Source: Prosapia bicincta (taxonomy: Eukaryota > Arthropoda > Insecta > Hemiptera > Cercopidae). From it: a stretch of DNA of 64,000 nucleotides. This document shows positions 12,940-25,640 of the stretch, in pieces. The notes under the pieces were generated by a model that ran no database searches, had not been told where the DNA came from, and saw only the letters and a list, made by a program, of their open reading frames with translations. Position 1 is the first letter of the stretch, and each line of letters starts with the position of its first letter. The stretch covers positions 348,689,082 to 348,753,081 of the forward strand of contig JBAIZL010000002.1 of assembly GCA_036971475.1 (NCBI GenBank). Reading direction: 5' to 3'. The translations under genes were made by a program, and so were the position numbers.

Positions 12940-14425
12940 TTGTATAGTGAAGAAGAATAAAACTCTGTACACACAAGATGATGAAATACCACGAACACTC
13001 AGAAAAAAATATATATACTACTTCATAAATAATATAAAAATGTACAAAAAAACTACAGGAATTAGTTGAGTAGCAGGAATCATCTTTATTTTGGCAGTTA
13101 TACAAAGACATTTATGGTTAGAACTAGACTGGCAGAGATTTATGTGTTGTATCCACTCCCTCTTAAACCAAATAGTCATTGCAGCTGTTAGTTAACACTC
13201 ATATCCATTCACAGATATAACTCAAAAGGATTAAATGAGATATTACAATTTTTGTAGATTAATAAAAACATATGTTTATAAAACTATGAGAGTAAAGTTA
13301 AAAATCCTACCACGCCACTGCTTTTTAAAACAATAATAAAAAACCTGGTACATTAACTCCAACAGTCTCCCAGATAGATAGATTTCTAATCTAGTACTGA
13401 TAAATTGACAAGGCAAAGGAAAGGTAGGTGACTGTTTGAAGTTGTCACTGTCTGCAATCACAAGCAGGGTCAAAATAGAATTACCTGGATGATAACTCGA
13501 GATTCCATTACATGCAGCTTTCTATCTGTTTATAATAATGACACCATTGTAAACTTTCCTAATAAAATCTTTCATTCGACAGTTCAAGTTTGATTGGTTT
13601 AAGATAAAATTTTAATGCATTCAAAGCTCATACCTGATGAGATAATTTTCTGTTTTGGTTTTTGAGTTAGTTTAATGAATACAGAAATAAAACTGCTACT
13701 TGTCAAAAACATCTAATGTTTTGAGTACAATTATAATAGAAGTAATAGAGATGGATACTTGTGCTATAACTTTTCATTGAATTATGCTCAAATATTTAAA
13801 ATTCCATTGTGTATGAATGTGCTCAAATGAGATGAATTTCTGGTAGTTAATCTTATAATTTGTTGTTTTGACTTTTTATTTGTATTGTTTGTTTTGAATT
13901 GTAAAAGAGCTTTTAATATACCATCTACGTTTTGTGGTTTTCTCATTTTAAAATCCGCTGTTTTCTGTGATAGAACTGAGAGAGCTCTTCTGTTTTCTAT
14001 AACATTTTTTTTCCTTGCTAGTTTCGGGGACAACATTGATCATTAGTATTTGTGTAATATTATCAAGACTCTCATTATTCCATTGACTCTGTACACAAAG
14101 CTCTGCAATATTTATAATAGTTTACATGAAATGATTTAAAATAAATTAAAATAATCTAGTCTTATGCTTAGTTTCATGGATTGGTTTATCAACAAATCTA
14201 TTAAACTGAAACCTTGTAAAAATGTTATTTGGATGATATTATGTTTCAAATAATTATTTAAAACACTTATAACATAAAATGTATTTAACCACACCAGACA
14301 ACTATTATAGTAATTTCATGCCTTTTAATACATTTACAAAGTTTCAGTTTAAAAAATTTACAGTATATACACTTACACGCATGTGTAGAAATTAGTTAAA
14401 GTAGTAGAAGGATGACCAGGTGCAT
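12940..14425. other. No recognisable gene
   Basis: AT-rich. A minus-strand open stretch at 13788-14036 encodes a basic peptide (SPKLARKKNVIENRRALS) that I cannot assign. It could be a transposase relic or chance. Confidence 0.45.
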
Positions 14426-14427
14426 TG

Positions 14428-15300
14428 TCAATTATTAGGAATTACTTTAAAAGGAATTTGTTTAGACCGACAATAAAGTTCAACTTGAGGTATGAGATGA
14501 TGACCAAACCAGTCGGGTTTGTGGATTTTAGGTATGCCTGTTAATATTGGTGTACATGGCTTGAATGGGTAGAGTCTTGTGTGGTATTTTAAATTATTGT
14601 TATAGTTGAGGGTATTTCTGTGTGTGACTATTAGGACTATTAAGTTTTTTATTGTAATAAGGTATTTTTTAGTTGGGTCTGGGAATTGTTCGTATTTATT
14701 TTCATTTATGTGGTTTGTCATTGAATTGATGTATTTGGTATTTTCTATTATAACTGGTGTGTTGGTTTTAGCTGATTTTAATATTACGTAGTCGTTATTT
14801 TCTAGTTTTTCTTTAAGTTGCATAATTTATTTTTTGTTTATATATTGCTTTGTTTTTGGGGTTTTTATTAGGTTAATAATATTATTAATGTTGTTTCTTA
14901 TGTGTTAAGTGTTTTGGTGGGTAATTTTATAGATATTAGATTCTGTGTCAACTATTAGGTTTTTTATTATTTGGTTTTTGTCAAAATTGGGTAGGTTATA
15001 TTTGAAAGCATTTGTTATTATTTTTACTTTTTCAGTAAATTGTGTTTTAGTTAGGTTTATGAATTTTTTGTTGTTAGAGGTGTGGTTTGGGTGTTGGTTT
15101 GTTTTTAGGCTAGTTTTTAATGAAGTTGGAATCTTGTCATTAAGACGGTTGCTATGAATGCCTGTAATTTTGTGATGTGATTAATTTTGATTCGTTAATG
15201 ATTTCATTGATTTGGTTTTTGTGGGGTAAATTTATGGAATTTTCAACATATTTTGTGTTCATTAAAATTGGTGAATTTTTAATACAACAATGATTGTGAA
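14428..15300 (-). pseudogene. Penelope-like element, N-terminal region before the RT
   Basis: The intact part (14823-14428) reads LKEKLENNDYVILKSAKTNT, then a KYINSM...NKYEQFPDPTKKYL stretch and finally TGIPKIHKPD. These match the conserved N-terminal section of PLE proteins, where a 'VILKADKG' block and a 'PKIHK' block precede the RT fingers. Further upstream on the same strand the frame carries MNTKYVENSINLPHKNQINE and then decays into stops. Translation stops just after PKIHKPD, so palm, thumb and endonuclease are absent. The element is truncated at its 3' side. Confidence 0.75.
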
Positions 15301-15309
15301 TTTTACAAA

Positions 15310-17100
15310 TTTAAATAGTTCTCTAGGAAAATTTAGATACAAGACTGGGTGAGGCCTGATGGGGTTGATTAATGGGAGTTAAAGGATATTCATGTTGGGG
15401 AACTCAAGTATAGTGTTTAGTTTACGAGCTATGTGGGTTTAATTTGTTTAAAGTGTTTTTTGCTGTTATATGGATTTATGTCTATTGTGTTGTTGATAGC
15501 TTCATTTCTTTGAATTTCTCTATTTAATGGTTTAATCAATTTTTATATAATCAACAAAATAATCACTAATTTACTTTACCTAGGATGACAGTTTCTATAG
15601 CCAAAATAGATGGTTCTCCTAAGAGCTCACCCATTTCCATTTGTTCATGTGTTTTAGTGATCTACGAAAGCTTTAAGCTAGTAAATTGATACATTATATT
15701 TTACTTAAATTTTAAATTAGGCATGTTTCACTACACAGTCTGCAGACAATTCAATGTGGTAAGGTCTGTAGCTGCTCGTTCCAATTTTAGCTGTTTAAAT
15801 AACTTCTAGATCCAAATACTGAATTGTGTAGATTATTATACCATTTATAACTGGCTTGTATGTAATGTATTGACTGAACTTGCATTTACAGTCCATCAAA
15901 TAGCATCCAACTAGAGGCTGTTAATTATTGATTCCCGGTGTGTAACCCTAAATACCTTGGTTTGACAAATTATCAAACATCTCTTATGGATGGAAAATTA
16001 TTGAACTTTGCTAACTCAAAATCACTTTCCATCGAATTTAATGGTTCTTAAGGCTTGATGAGAAAATTAATCACACATCACAGCGCTTGAATTCTCCTGT
16101 ACTGTATTGTCACTGAACAACAGAGCAAGAAAAAACACTTAGTGAAATGGGTTAGTAGTCATTACTGAAGGCGCTATAAACATATAAGAAACTATTATTT
16201 GATTACATCTGCATTTGATACAAGTTTTTTTACTAAAAACTCTTGTCAACTCAATGAAGAGGAAGTGTATCTAGTTATGTAAGATAATTATATTTAAGAT
16301 TAAATTATTTATAATTGATTCCATGATCACATGAGTACCTAGTTTTTATTAAAAGTTGATTATTTACAAGTGTCTTTAGTTATAAATTTATTTGTTCCTA
16401 AAAAAAGATTCATAAAGAAAACATTTTTTATATAACACAAGATTAATGACGACAATGTTAAGAATCATTTGTGTAACCAGTAATATATTGAAAATACAGG
16501 AAATTGCAAAATCATTTTGTTGTGCTATATAATTGTTTAATTATATATATAAACTTAATTTTCAAGGTCAAAAACATATCCTGACTACATATTTAAAAAG
16601 TGTAATTTATATTCTAGGCCTCATTTTATTTTCTGTTAGATTTAATTTAGTTCTAACAGACCCCCCATTAAAATACCTGCCATTTATTATTTTGAATAAT
16701 GCATGTGGATAAAATTTTTTTAAATTTATTTACTTGTAATGGCCAAAGGATATTTTTGAAGATTGGGACACATCGCAAAATTTTATATGACAAAAATGTA
16801 AGTCATTGATATATATAAATGTAGTAGCAAAACTTGATAAAAAATATATATAACTTGCAATCAGATTTAACACATAATTTGTTGAATTTTTTCTAACAAA
16901 TAAAAATACTCTATAAAATATTTCCTTTATATAACAGACAGTACTTAAAACTAACCTACGTCCAGTTGACTGTAATTGACAACATTTCTTAATATTTTAA
17001 CAATCATTCATCTTTGGATTTAAAAGACATTTATCTATGTACATGATCCTAGTAATTTAACTGTTAACCTATCAAATCACTTTGACTTTTAGAAGGTTTA
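15310..17100. other. No recognisable gene
   Basis: AT-rich. The first 200 bases may be further decayed PLE 5' sequence. I see nothing else. Confidence 0.5.
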
Positions 17101-17107
17101 TACACAG

Positions 17108-17389
17108 TTGACCATTATGTTTGTGTTTTTTAAATTTTGTGTTGTTTTATTTTGTTTTAGTATTTATTGTGTGTTTAGTATGCTATTTTTATTTATTGCG
17201 TGTTTATATTTTGCAGTCTTTTCATGTGCGTTTGAGTATAATGTTACTTGTATAATTTTGAAATACAATCCTCACCCTAATGAAAGAGAGATTTTGAGTT
17301 GGTTTGTGGAGTCAGAGAGTACTTTAATGGTTGTAAATGAGAGAGTTAGTGAGAGTGATTATAACTATGAACGTTCAACACACAACTAA
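17108..17389 (+). CDS. Hypothetical small ORF, hydrophobic N-terminus (doubtful)
   Basis: A 93-residue open frame starts with about 45 mostly hydrophobic residues, which could form one or two membrane segments or a signal-anchor. A polar, charged tail (NPHPNEREILSWFVESES) follows. Low-complexity T-rich DNA readily gives such a frame by chance. I see no splice signals or homology. It may be noise. Confidence 0.15.
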   Translation: MTIMFVFFKFCVVLFCFSIYCVFSMLFLFIACLYFAVFSCAFEYNVTCIILKYNPHPNEREILSWFVESESTLMVVNERVSESDYNYERSTHN

Positions 17390-17659
17390 GATATGAAACA
17401 ATCAAATAAAATAACAATTACACAAAAAATGTTCATATTATTTAAAATATAGGTAATAATGCAATGACATCCAAAGATACTATTTCCAGTAAGAAAAGAG
17501 CAGCACATTCTACGATTACTAAATAGGGAAGTTTACCTAAATTAATGAACATAAAATACTGTAAACAAAATATTATGACAAATCTGACTGGAGTAAAACC
17601 CTTCCCTAAAAAACTCCAAATAAATAGATTGTTGGAAAATATATTCCTTGATTGAGAAT

Positions 17660-18600
17660 CTTTATTGGTGAAGAAAGATACTGTGTTTTATTATGGTAGG
17701 ATGGCAGGTATATACGTTTTTATGAAGCTGGTGGAGAGAGGGACCCGGTTTTTTTATGCGGTGGCAGGTAGATATCTTTATGTTTTCGGTGGAGAAAAAG
17801 ACCTTGTTTTATTTAGGTAGGATGGCAGGTATATACGTCATTATGAAGCTGGTGAAGAGAGGGACCTGGTTGTTATTTATATAGGATACCAGGTAGATAT
17901 CTTTATGATTTTGAAGGAGAAAGAGACTGTTTTATTTCGATAGTGTGGCAGGTATATAAGTCAATATGAAGCTGGTGGAGAGAGGGACCTGGATGTTATT
18001 TATATAAGGTACCAGGTAGATATCTTTATGATTTCACTGGAGAAAGCTCCAGCAGTTCTTGAACGTCATCATTATCCACTTTTAAATTGAGTTGTCGGGT
18101 AAACCCGACATCTTCTTCAACCACATTAAAAATTTCATCAGACTCTGGTACTGATACCTCTTGAGTTTCAGTGGTGAAAAATACACAAACCTTTTTCCAA
18201 ACGACATTCAAAGTTTTTTGTGAAATTACATTCCAAGAATATCCATTGATTCTCAAAGCATCTAAAACATTAAATTGTGTTCAAAAATCTTCAACAGAGG
18301 GTTCGTTCTGTCTCATAGCGGCGGTCTTTATTTAGGTAGGGTGGTAGATAGATGATATCTTTATATTTTCGGTGGAGAAAGAGACTGTGTCTTATGTCGG
18401 TAGGGTGGCAGGTATATAGGTTATTATGAAGCTCTTGGAGAGAGGGTCCTTTTTGTTATTTAGGTAGGGTGGCAGGTAGATATCTTTATGTGTTCGGTGG
18501 AGAAAGAGACTGTGTATTACTTCGGTAGGGTGGCTGGTACATACGTTATTACGAAGCTCTTTTTTAATTATTGTACAACCTCTCACCATGGTTTCACTTT
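17660..18600. repeat. 125-bp minisatellite, first array
   Basis: The word GATATCTTTATG recurs at 17771, 17896, 18019, 18354 and 18479 in steps of 123-125 bp, except where a transposase fragment interrupts the array. Each unit is two related halves of about 62 bp, one with GGTGGAGAAAGAGACTGTG and one with GGTGGAGAGAGGGACCTGG. Both halves end GGGTGGCAGGTA. A second array of the same family is at 24690-25640. Confidence 0.92.
18026..18310 (-). pseudogene. Tigger/jerky-type transposase C-terminal fragment inside the minisatellite
   Basis: The minus frame reads YSWNVISQKTLNVVWKKV, then an acidic stretch with EEDVGFTRQLNLKVDNDD. In pogo/Tigger/jerky transposases (DDE_1 family) a segment like 'AWxxVTxxTLxxCWKK' followed by acidic residues lies just after the catalytic core. 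About 80 residues survive and no catalytic Asp is included. Minisatellite units resume on both sides, so this piece was inserted in, or captured by, the array. A longer relative lies at 20.8-22.2 kb. Confidence 0.5.
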
Positions 18601-20030
18601 ACTTTAAAAAGATTATGAGCTTTAATTCATAAATTTTTGAAGATGTTTTAAGATATAAAGAACGTAGTAGACTATGACTTAGACTTGATACTTCTAGGCA
18701 ATGGAGACACCGCATGTATGTATTTCCGATTGTTTATCTATTGTAATAAGTCGTCGCGTAACTACAATTTCATCAACGGTGCTACAGAAGTTCTGGTGAT
18801 CAAGAGATGGCAACAGTTCGTTGCTGTTGGGGTGACGGGTTTGATTGGTGTTTTTACTTTAAAGTTGAAAGAGTAAGACATCAAAGCAAATCCGAAATTT
18901 TTGCAGTCTTGCGCACCAGTGAAGGACGTTTTTCATCGTCTAGGCTATGTTTGATTAGAATATCGGAAAAACCTAGGGTCTTAATGTGTTTTTTAAACTA
19001 TTAAGAAATGATGCCAGAATAGTAATATTCTATGTTTTAAATATTTTACATTAAATGTAATTAAATTTTAATTTCTCAACTGCCAGATGTGTTTATGTGA
19101 CCACTAATAACAAAAATGGAATAACATTCTGTAATGAATATTACTAAAATAATTTTGAAGAGTTACTTACCAACGCCGACACCTCATTCTTGCAGTTTTG
19201 CGTAAAATCTAGAACATTTCATCATTGGCTAGACTACATTTGGTTGGAATATCAGAAATACATAAGTACTATATATGTTATTTCTATATATCGTTAACAA
19301 ATAGTCTTATTCTACGTAATAAATTTTAGCTTCATTATTGCAGTTCTTCCCAACAAAGAGAAATGGCTCATTATCGCCTAGACTACATTTGATTAGAAGA
19401 TCTGAAAAACCCAAGTACATACCATTGTAATGCTACCTTTAAGAAAACATATCAAAATATTTTTTTTCTATGTAATGAATATTTGCTTCAGGAAATCTAA
19501 TTTTACATGTAATTTGCTATACTGTCAGATGTGTTTATATGAAAATTTAAAAAAAAATTAAAATGGATGTTTGTATAAACAAACAATATCATAAACAGTT
19601 ATGCAGACATTCTGGTGGTCAAGAGATGGCAACCTTCTGTTGGGGTGACACGGGTATGGATGGTGTACTTACTTTCAAGTTGAAAGAGTCAGTCGCCAAC
19701 TCAAACCCGTAATTCTTGCAGTTTTGAGCACCAATGAAGGAGGATTCATCATCACCTAGACTAAATTTGATTCGAATATCGGTAAAAGTAGAGTACTTAA
19801 TGTTTTAACTATAGATACCATTAAGAAATTATGCCAGAATAGTGTTATTCTATGTTTTAAATATTACCTTCAAGAAATGTCTTTTTACATTTAATTTCAT
19901 AACTCCCAGATGTGTTTATGGAACCATTCATAAAAAAAAATGTAATAAAAATCTGAATGTAATGTATGATAGTAAATTAAAAATTAGTATATAAGATATA
20001 AAATTAGTCTAAAAGTTAAATCATGTAATT
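18600..20030. repeat. Exon-like module array, first block (4 modules)
   Basis: After the minisatellite come tandem, diverged copies of a 175-550-bp module. Each has a conserved ~105-bp core that reads as peptide on the minus strand. Cores lie at about 18858-18963, 19160-19250, 19330-19400 and 19673-19779. The same order of module types (A, B, C, D) reappears at 25.9-27.4 kb. This shows that minisatellite plus modules were duplicated together. Confidence 0.8.
19673..19779 (-). other. Exon-like module D, copy 1 (107 nt, open)
   Basis: On the minus strand this reads IRIKFSLGDDESSFIGAQNC, then KNYGFELATDSFNLK with no stop. It is followed directly by GTAAGT, a perfect splice donor. Copies at 27262-27368 and 28359-28465 have exactly the same 107-nt length and are also open. 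The upstream edge lacks a good acceptor in type D, whereas type C modules have TTTTTTCAG at the same place. I do not recognise the peptide. Confidence 0.5.
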
Positions 20031-20540
20031 GGCTTCAATATTCTTACATTTAGAAGTTTATCTACAATGAGCCACCATCTGAAAACTTACATTATAAAGT
20101 ACATGTTTTAAACTTCTTTTAAGTTAGGGTTTTATTCAAAGATATGTTTCTCATAGAATACAAATTGGAGGTTTTAGGACTTACAGCTTTGCTAAATTTA
20201 AAGATTTTCGAATTTCGCAGTCATAAGTCCAAAAATAAGCTTGATTTTGTTTCTATGAGAAACATATCGTTACTACCATAATTCGTCTGAAACAATTCAT
20301 AAAATTTCATTTTTAACATCATGACTTGTAAGATTGATATAAAGTTTTTCTTAATATATAAATATTTTTTATAGCTAACAGTCATATTTAGAAAATAGCT
20401 CGCATATGATCAAAATAACAACTGATACTGCCGAGTATATATCTTGTCATTACTGATATATTTTTTGAAGTATTTTAATCAGTTCATTGTCTGCATTTAT
20501 CTATAAAAAAATAATACACCTGTCCAGAAAGTTGTGGGGG
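20030..20540. repeat. Unique DNA with an 18-bp perfect inverted repeat
   Basis: GATATGTTTCTCATAGAA at 20141-20158 is perfectly repeated in reverse complement at 20251-20268. The sequence between them is also partly complementary. This is a small foldback. Nothing else is evident in this stretch. Confidence 0.6.
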
Positions 20541-22490
20541 GCGGTGTCCCTGCTGCCCCCCCTCATCACCGCCCATGGCTGCAGGGGATTGTTCAGATTA
20601 CTGAAACGTTCGGATTACAGAAAACAGCTATGTATTTATTTGGGGAAAATACTGAAAAATGATTCAACAACATTAAAGAACAAACTATTTCTACTTAGTT
20701 TGTTTACATGTTGTAATTTTTAATTATTTAAAAATGTATTTTGTTTGATTGATTTTTTTAATGTTATTTTTTGCTGACACTTCTGCAGAAATATTTCCAC
20801 TGCTTCATCTGTCAGACATTGTAAGATTAAGACTTGATGCCACGGTATATTGTTTTCTCTATTGCCCACTCAAACATTGATTGAAATGAGACACTGCTTT
20901 CTCATGCTTCATTGGTTCCTCAACTTGTCTTTCATCTTCCTCTTCATTGGCAGTGACTTTTACAACACTATGTAAGATTCCCTCATTAGTTTTAATATCT
21001 AATTCATGCTCCTCATGACCTCCAACCCATTCACCTACATCTGTATCATTCACTAAAACATCAGGGTTTATACTTTTATTCAAACTCAAAATCATCTGTT
21101 GGCTGACACCATTAGTATAGTCTGTTGATAGTATTTCATCGGTATTTTCTTTCTCCAACAATGAAATCCACATATTTTGCATATGGTCTTTAATTAAACA
21201 GCCTCTCAAGCTGCAGCTAAGAATAACACATCTTTGAGATTCAAATATTTTAATGTTGTAACAACTCCTTTATTTGAGCAACTACAAGTGAGAGTAGAGC
21301 TGGCTAATGGAACTTGATTATTTGGATCACGTTTTGGTACATTGGTTGTAGCATATTCGTACAGCTAGTTGGAAAAATCAGTTATTTTTTCGTCATCACT
21401 GACCAAATTATGTACATGTGGATGACCAGGGCAGGTATCTAAAAAGATAATGACTTTTTGTTCCAGATTCATGGATTCCAAATGCTTTTTCGCTGGTGTT
21501 AAAAATTAAAGTGTTCATCCAAGCTTTTGCATGACCTTTTTAAGGAACAGGCAGTTCAAAATTTTTGAAAGCACAAAGCTTTTTTTCCAATCTCAAGTAT
21601 CTGCAGCTTATGACTTTCTGTTACATTGGAACAAGGCATGAAAGTTAATTACTTTTTAGATATTTTTTGACCAGGGGTGTGAGATTCGTGTTGATGAACA
21701 AACTTGTTTTCTAGCAGAACTAGACCACTCTTATCTATATTGGAATCTGCTCAGGAATAAGATTATGAAGTGTGATTGTTTCATAAAATATCTGCTTAAA
21801 TATGTCTACTGCTGAGCTCTCACATGATAACTTCTTGCCAGTTATGGTAAGGTGACGAATACTATGATTTTTTTTTTAATATGTCAAGCCCACCATCATT
21901 CGCCTCCATGCAGTCAGTTACATAGAGATGGATTTTTGTTTGGAAATTTTGTTTTTCAATTGGCCCTGAAAGAGGAGTGTGACGTGAACGTACCTTAAAA
22001 CCACTCATAAATAGCTTAATCAAAAAGTGGATAACTATTTGTAATCAATGTCTGCCTTTTATCTGTACCTTCCTCTGAAGCTGATGCTTATGAAAGATAT
22101 TTTTCATGATTTTTTTTCAATCAGGGATTGTTGACTTGCCATCATTAAACTTACAGGCCAGATTGAAGAAGTTTCTTGAAAAGAAAAAATAAAACTGACT
22201 AAAAACACTGTTAAGTATTCCACACTACTAATTGCACTAAGGGGGATTTATTTAAAAACTGCAAAAGAGAACAACATAAAATAATTCCGGGAAATGCAAA
22301 TGTGCAGCTGAATGTTTTTCATGGAACACCTTCCTCTCTCTCATTTCATTCATAGAAATAATTTCTGCCATTGTCTTTCCACTAACATCAGACACTAAAT
22401 TTTTTATACATAAAATAGCTTATTTTCACCTTCGGATTGCTGGAATGTTTCGAGTATTGAAGGTTGGATCGCCAAGATTGCACTGTATAA
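20540..22490 (-). mobile_element. jerky/Tigger-like DNA transposon, degenerate
   Basis: The element's limits are inferred. A GC-rich segment at 20540-20620 precedes TTCAGATTACTGAAACGTTC. A similar sequence, TTCAATACTCGAAACATTC, occurs in the opposite orientation near 22455-22475. Such CAG/GTTCGGATTA-like ends recall Tigger terminal repeats. Between them lies a transposase pseudogene. The exact ends and the TA duplication could not be set by eye. Confidence 0.45.
20859..22160 (-). pseudogene. jerky/Tigger-like DDE transposase pseudogene
   Basis: Read on the minus strand, several frames together give the order seen in DDE_1 (pogo/Tigger/jerky) transposases. First comes TGKKLSCESSA...IFKQIF, then LPVP...KGHAKAWMNTLIF, then VIIFLDTCPGHPHVHNL at about 21452-21400. 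The last is a 'LLLDNAPSHP'-like block that carries the second catalytic Asp. The 116-residue open frame at 21209-20859 is the acidic C-terminal tail (NTDEILSTDYTNGVSQQ). Stops and frameshifts break the rest, so it is inactive. The N-terminal HTH/CENP-B part is not recognisable. Confidence 0.65.
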
Positions 22491-22689
22491 TAATCAGGAA
22501 AAGGGAAAATAGCAAAATACATAAAAAATTATACATAATTCAAATAATACGTTTTTTGTGAAATTTTTGGTCTACGGTGAAATATAGAATCATTGTAGGT
22601 GTTATTTTGTTGTATTATATTTCTCTTTTTGTGGTCGCCAAGGTGCATTAGACTTCACTCATTTTTAAACTTTAATTAGCTGCTACTAT

Positions 22690-23640
22690 AAGCGCATTAG
22701 GGTCTGTCACAAAACCATAAAACTTGGTTACACCTTGATTAAATTCAATTCAAGCCTCTTTTCCATCGTAGTCATCTTTGTTTTGAAGCTGGAATCGAAC
22801 ATCATTTTACAAATATCTGCTCTAAGAAAAACATCTTTTCATTTGGCTTCTGATGATTGGGGAAATTTTTCACTTAAATACTTAAAACATTCTCCATCTT
22901 TAGGCGGGGCTTTTACAAACTGTTTCATCAAGCCTAACCTGATGTGTGGAGGTAGAAGTAGGACCTTTTTGGATCTACCTCAGTTTTGTACAAAATGTTC
23001 ATCTTACCAGGAGTTAAAACCTTTCTTACAGGCCATTGTTTTGTGGACCAATGTTTATATCTTGCTGTGCTATAACATTCACAAATAAAACATGAACATT
23101 CTGAAATTTTCTTTTACTGAGCAAAAATTATGCAAACAACTTTTAAACCTCCACAGAGTATTCAATTGTGAGCTGAATAGCTGATTTTCTGAGGGATCGT
23201 GTCAAGATTTTCGTATGTCTCCTTCATGTGGAGTGAATGAGCAATAGGAAGTGAACTGAAAGTGTTTCCATTGTAAAAAAGTACAACTTTTAAACTAGTT
23301 TCTGATGAGTTTATAAAAAGCCTCCAATAATCGTTATTATACTCAATAACGAACTTGTTTATTAGACCAAAAATATCATTACAGTAGACAAAATCCCCTT
23401 CCTGCTGAAAAACTGAGCAAACTGTTTATCTTTAAACCTAAATTTGTAAATGTAAGTATCAAGGGGCAATAAATGTTTTCCTTTTAATTTTGAAGTCAAG
23501 CAACTGTGTTTTTTCAATTGTTATACCCAAATGTCTCACAAAGTCATCTAACTCAACTTACGTAAACAGCTGTGGTTATAAATTTTCCGATGAACATTGA
23601 AATTCATCATAATTATCTGAACCTCTTCATCAGATTCTAA
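22690..23640 (-). pseudogene. Fragment of a lineage-expanded, repeat-associated invertebrate protein
   Basis: The minus strand, in frames broken by stops and indels, reads DYWRLFINSSETSLKVVLFY, then LPIAHSLHMKETYENL, then CSCFICECYSTARYKHW, then LHIRLGLMKQFVKAPPKDGE, then a FKTKMTTMEKR segment. From memory this series (WRLFIDSS..., HLKETYENMK, CFLCEWDSR, PPLHIKLGLMKxFVKA) belongs to an uncharacterised protein family multiplied in many arthropod and cnidarian genomes. Its biochemical role is unknown to me. The C-terminal half is missing. The plus-strand open frame at 22735-23088 is its shadow. Confidence 0.6.
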
Positions 23641-23797
23641 TTCAGTGGTCTTTAAAATGTCATCAACACACTAAGAAGGCTCAGGGACAGGCAGTCATGG
23701 TCCATGTTCTACGGAGGTATAGTGTACAAAAGGTTTGGATGAAAAATCACTTTCATATTATTTGAATTATAACCAAAAACATAAACAGTACAAAATT

Positions 23798-24021
23798 AAG
23801 AATCATTTGAATGGCACTTTAGCTCTCTCTATACCATAAGCACTGCAAATCTAAAAACCCTGTATTCCTTTTTTAGACAACTTTCTTAAATCCACAACAC
23901 AAACATAATAAGAATCATTTGAATGGCACTTTAGCTCTCTCTATACCATAAGCACTGCAAATCTAAAAACCCTGTATTCCTTTTTTAGACAACTTTCTTA
24001 AATCCTCAACACAAACATAAT
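23798..24021. repeat. Two-copy tandem duplication, 112 bp
   Basis: The segment starting AAGAATCATTTGAATGGCAC at 23798 is repeated almost perfectly from 23910. The two copies differ at about one or two positions, so the duplication is young compared with the surrounding decay. Confidence 0.9.
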
Positions 24022-24029
24022 AAACCATT

Positions 24030-24600
24030 TGCATACCACAACTTTATTTTTGATCAGTGCTATGAACCTAGAAACATTTGATTTGCTCTGCCTGTTAAAC
24101 TGTAATAAAATAAACAACTGAGAAAAATGTAATTTATTTTATTTTAAATTTTAATGAATAACTTTAGTGATTAACTGTTGGGTGATACAGCATATATATT
24201 ATGATTTTCAAGCTCAGATTAGCAAAATACATAAACAAGAATTAATTCATTAAAAACATTCACATCATTGGCTTGTGTTATTTTTTATATAGTTTATAAT
24301 AAATTGAAAAGCTTTAACTACTTCTTCATTGATCTAAAATTCTGGATGTTGAGATGTAAGTACAGTTATTAGAGATTATGTTTTAAAGTTATTAAATAAA
24401 TTTAAATACGTTGTATGTGATCTAGTTTATGAATTCTATATGTTTTGTATTATGTAAATATAGGTATTGTGTAGAAAATTAATATAATCATTGTGTGCAG
24501 TTGATTTTTCATTGGATACATATTGGAAAAAGTGATATTTAAAATTTATTTGAATGATCTAGGGCTGTAATAAAATTAATTTTTGGGACAAGAGACAATC
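24030..24600. other. AT-rich unique DNA, nothing recognised
   Basis: No ORF or repeat could be identified before the CA-rich tract at 24620. Confidence 0.5.
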
Positions 24601-24617
24601 TAATGAACATCGAATTT

Positions 24618-24682
24618 AAGCACACACACATGCATGCACACACACACACACGCGCGCAAGCACATGCACAAGCACACACTCA
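24618..24682. repeat. Imperfect (CA)n microsatellite
   Basis: CA-rich simple repeat with GC interruptions (CGCGCG), immediately before the second 125-bp minisatellite array. Confidence 0.9.
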
Positions 24683-24689
24683 CTCCGTT

Positions 24690-25640
24690 GTTACTTAGGT
24701 ATTGCGGCAGGTAGATATCTTTATGTTGTCCGTGGAGAAAGATACTGTGTTTTATTTAGGTAGAGTAGCAGGTATATAAGTCATTATGAAGCCCTTGGAG
24801 AGAGGGACTTTGTTTTTTTTTTTGGTAGGGGGCAGGTAGATATCTTTATGTTCAGGGTAGAGAAAGAGACTGTGTTTTATTTATGTAGGGTGGAAGATAT
24901 ATACGTCATTATAAGGCTGGGGGAGAGAAGGACCTAATTGTTATTTAGGAAGGGTGGCTGGTAGATATCTTTGTGTTTTTGATGGAGAAAGAGACTGTAT
25001 TTTATTTAGGTAGGGTGGCAGATATATACGTCATTATGAAGTTGGTGGAGAGAGGGACCTGGTTGGTAATTAGGTAGGGTGGCAGGTAGATATCTTTATG
25101 TAGAGTATTTGGTGGTGAAAGAAATTGTGTTTTATTTCGGTTAGGTGGCAGGTATATACGTTATTATGAAGGTGGGGGAGAGAGAGGATCTTTGTTGTTA
25201 TTTATGTAGGGTGGCAGGTAGATATCTTAATTTTTTTGGCGGAGAAAGAGACTGTGTTTTATTTTGGTAAGGTGGCAGGCATATACGTCATTATGAAGTT
25301 CTTGAAGAGAAGGACCTGGTTGTTATTTAGCTAGGGTGGCAGGTAGATATCTTTTTTTCGGGGGAGAAAGTAATTGTGTTTTATTTCGATAGGGTGGCAC
25401 GTATATATGTCCTTATGAAGCTCTTGGAGAGATGGACCTTGTTATTTAGGTAGGGTGTCGGGTAGATATCTTTTTGTTTTTGGTGGAGAAAGAAACTGTG
25501 TTTTATTTCGGTACGGTGGCAAATATATACGTCATTATGAAGCTTGTGGAGAGTGGGACCTGATTGTTATTTAGGTATTGTGTCAGGTAGATATCTTTAT
25601 GTTTTCGGTAGAGAAAAGACTGTGTTTTATATAACTATTG
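24690..25640. repeat. 125-bp minisatellite, second array (~7.5 copies)
   Basis: GATATCT lies at 24714, 24839, 24964, 25089, 25221, 25346, 25464 and 25590, mostly in 125-bp steps. The irregular 132- and 118-bp steps come from small indels. The sequence is the same family as 17660-18600. The same kind of sequence follows on its right (25640-26040 matches 18560-18970). Confidence 0.93.

Noticed and set aside
22735..23088. 117-residue plus-strand ORF
   Set aside because: The opposite strand carries a recognisable protein family; this frame is its shadow.
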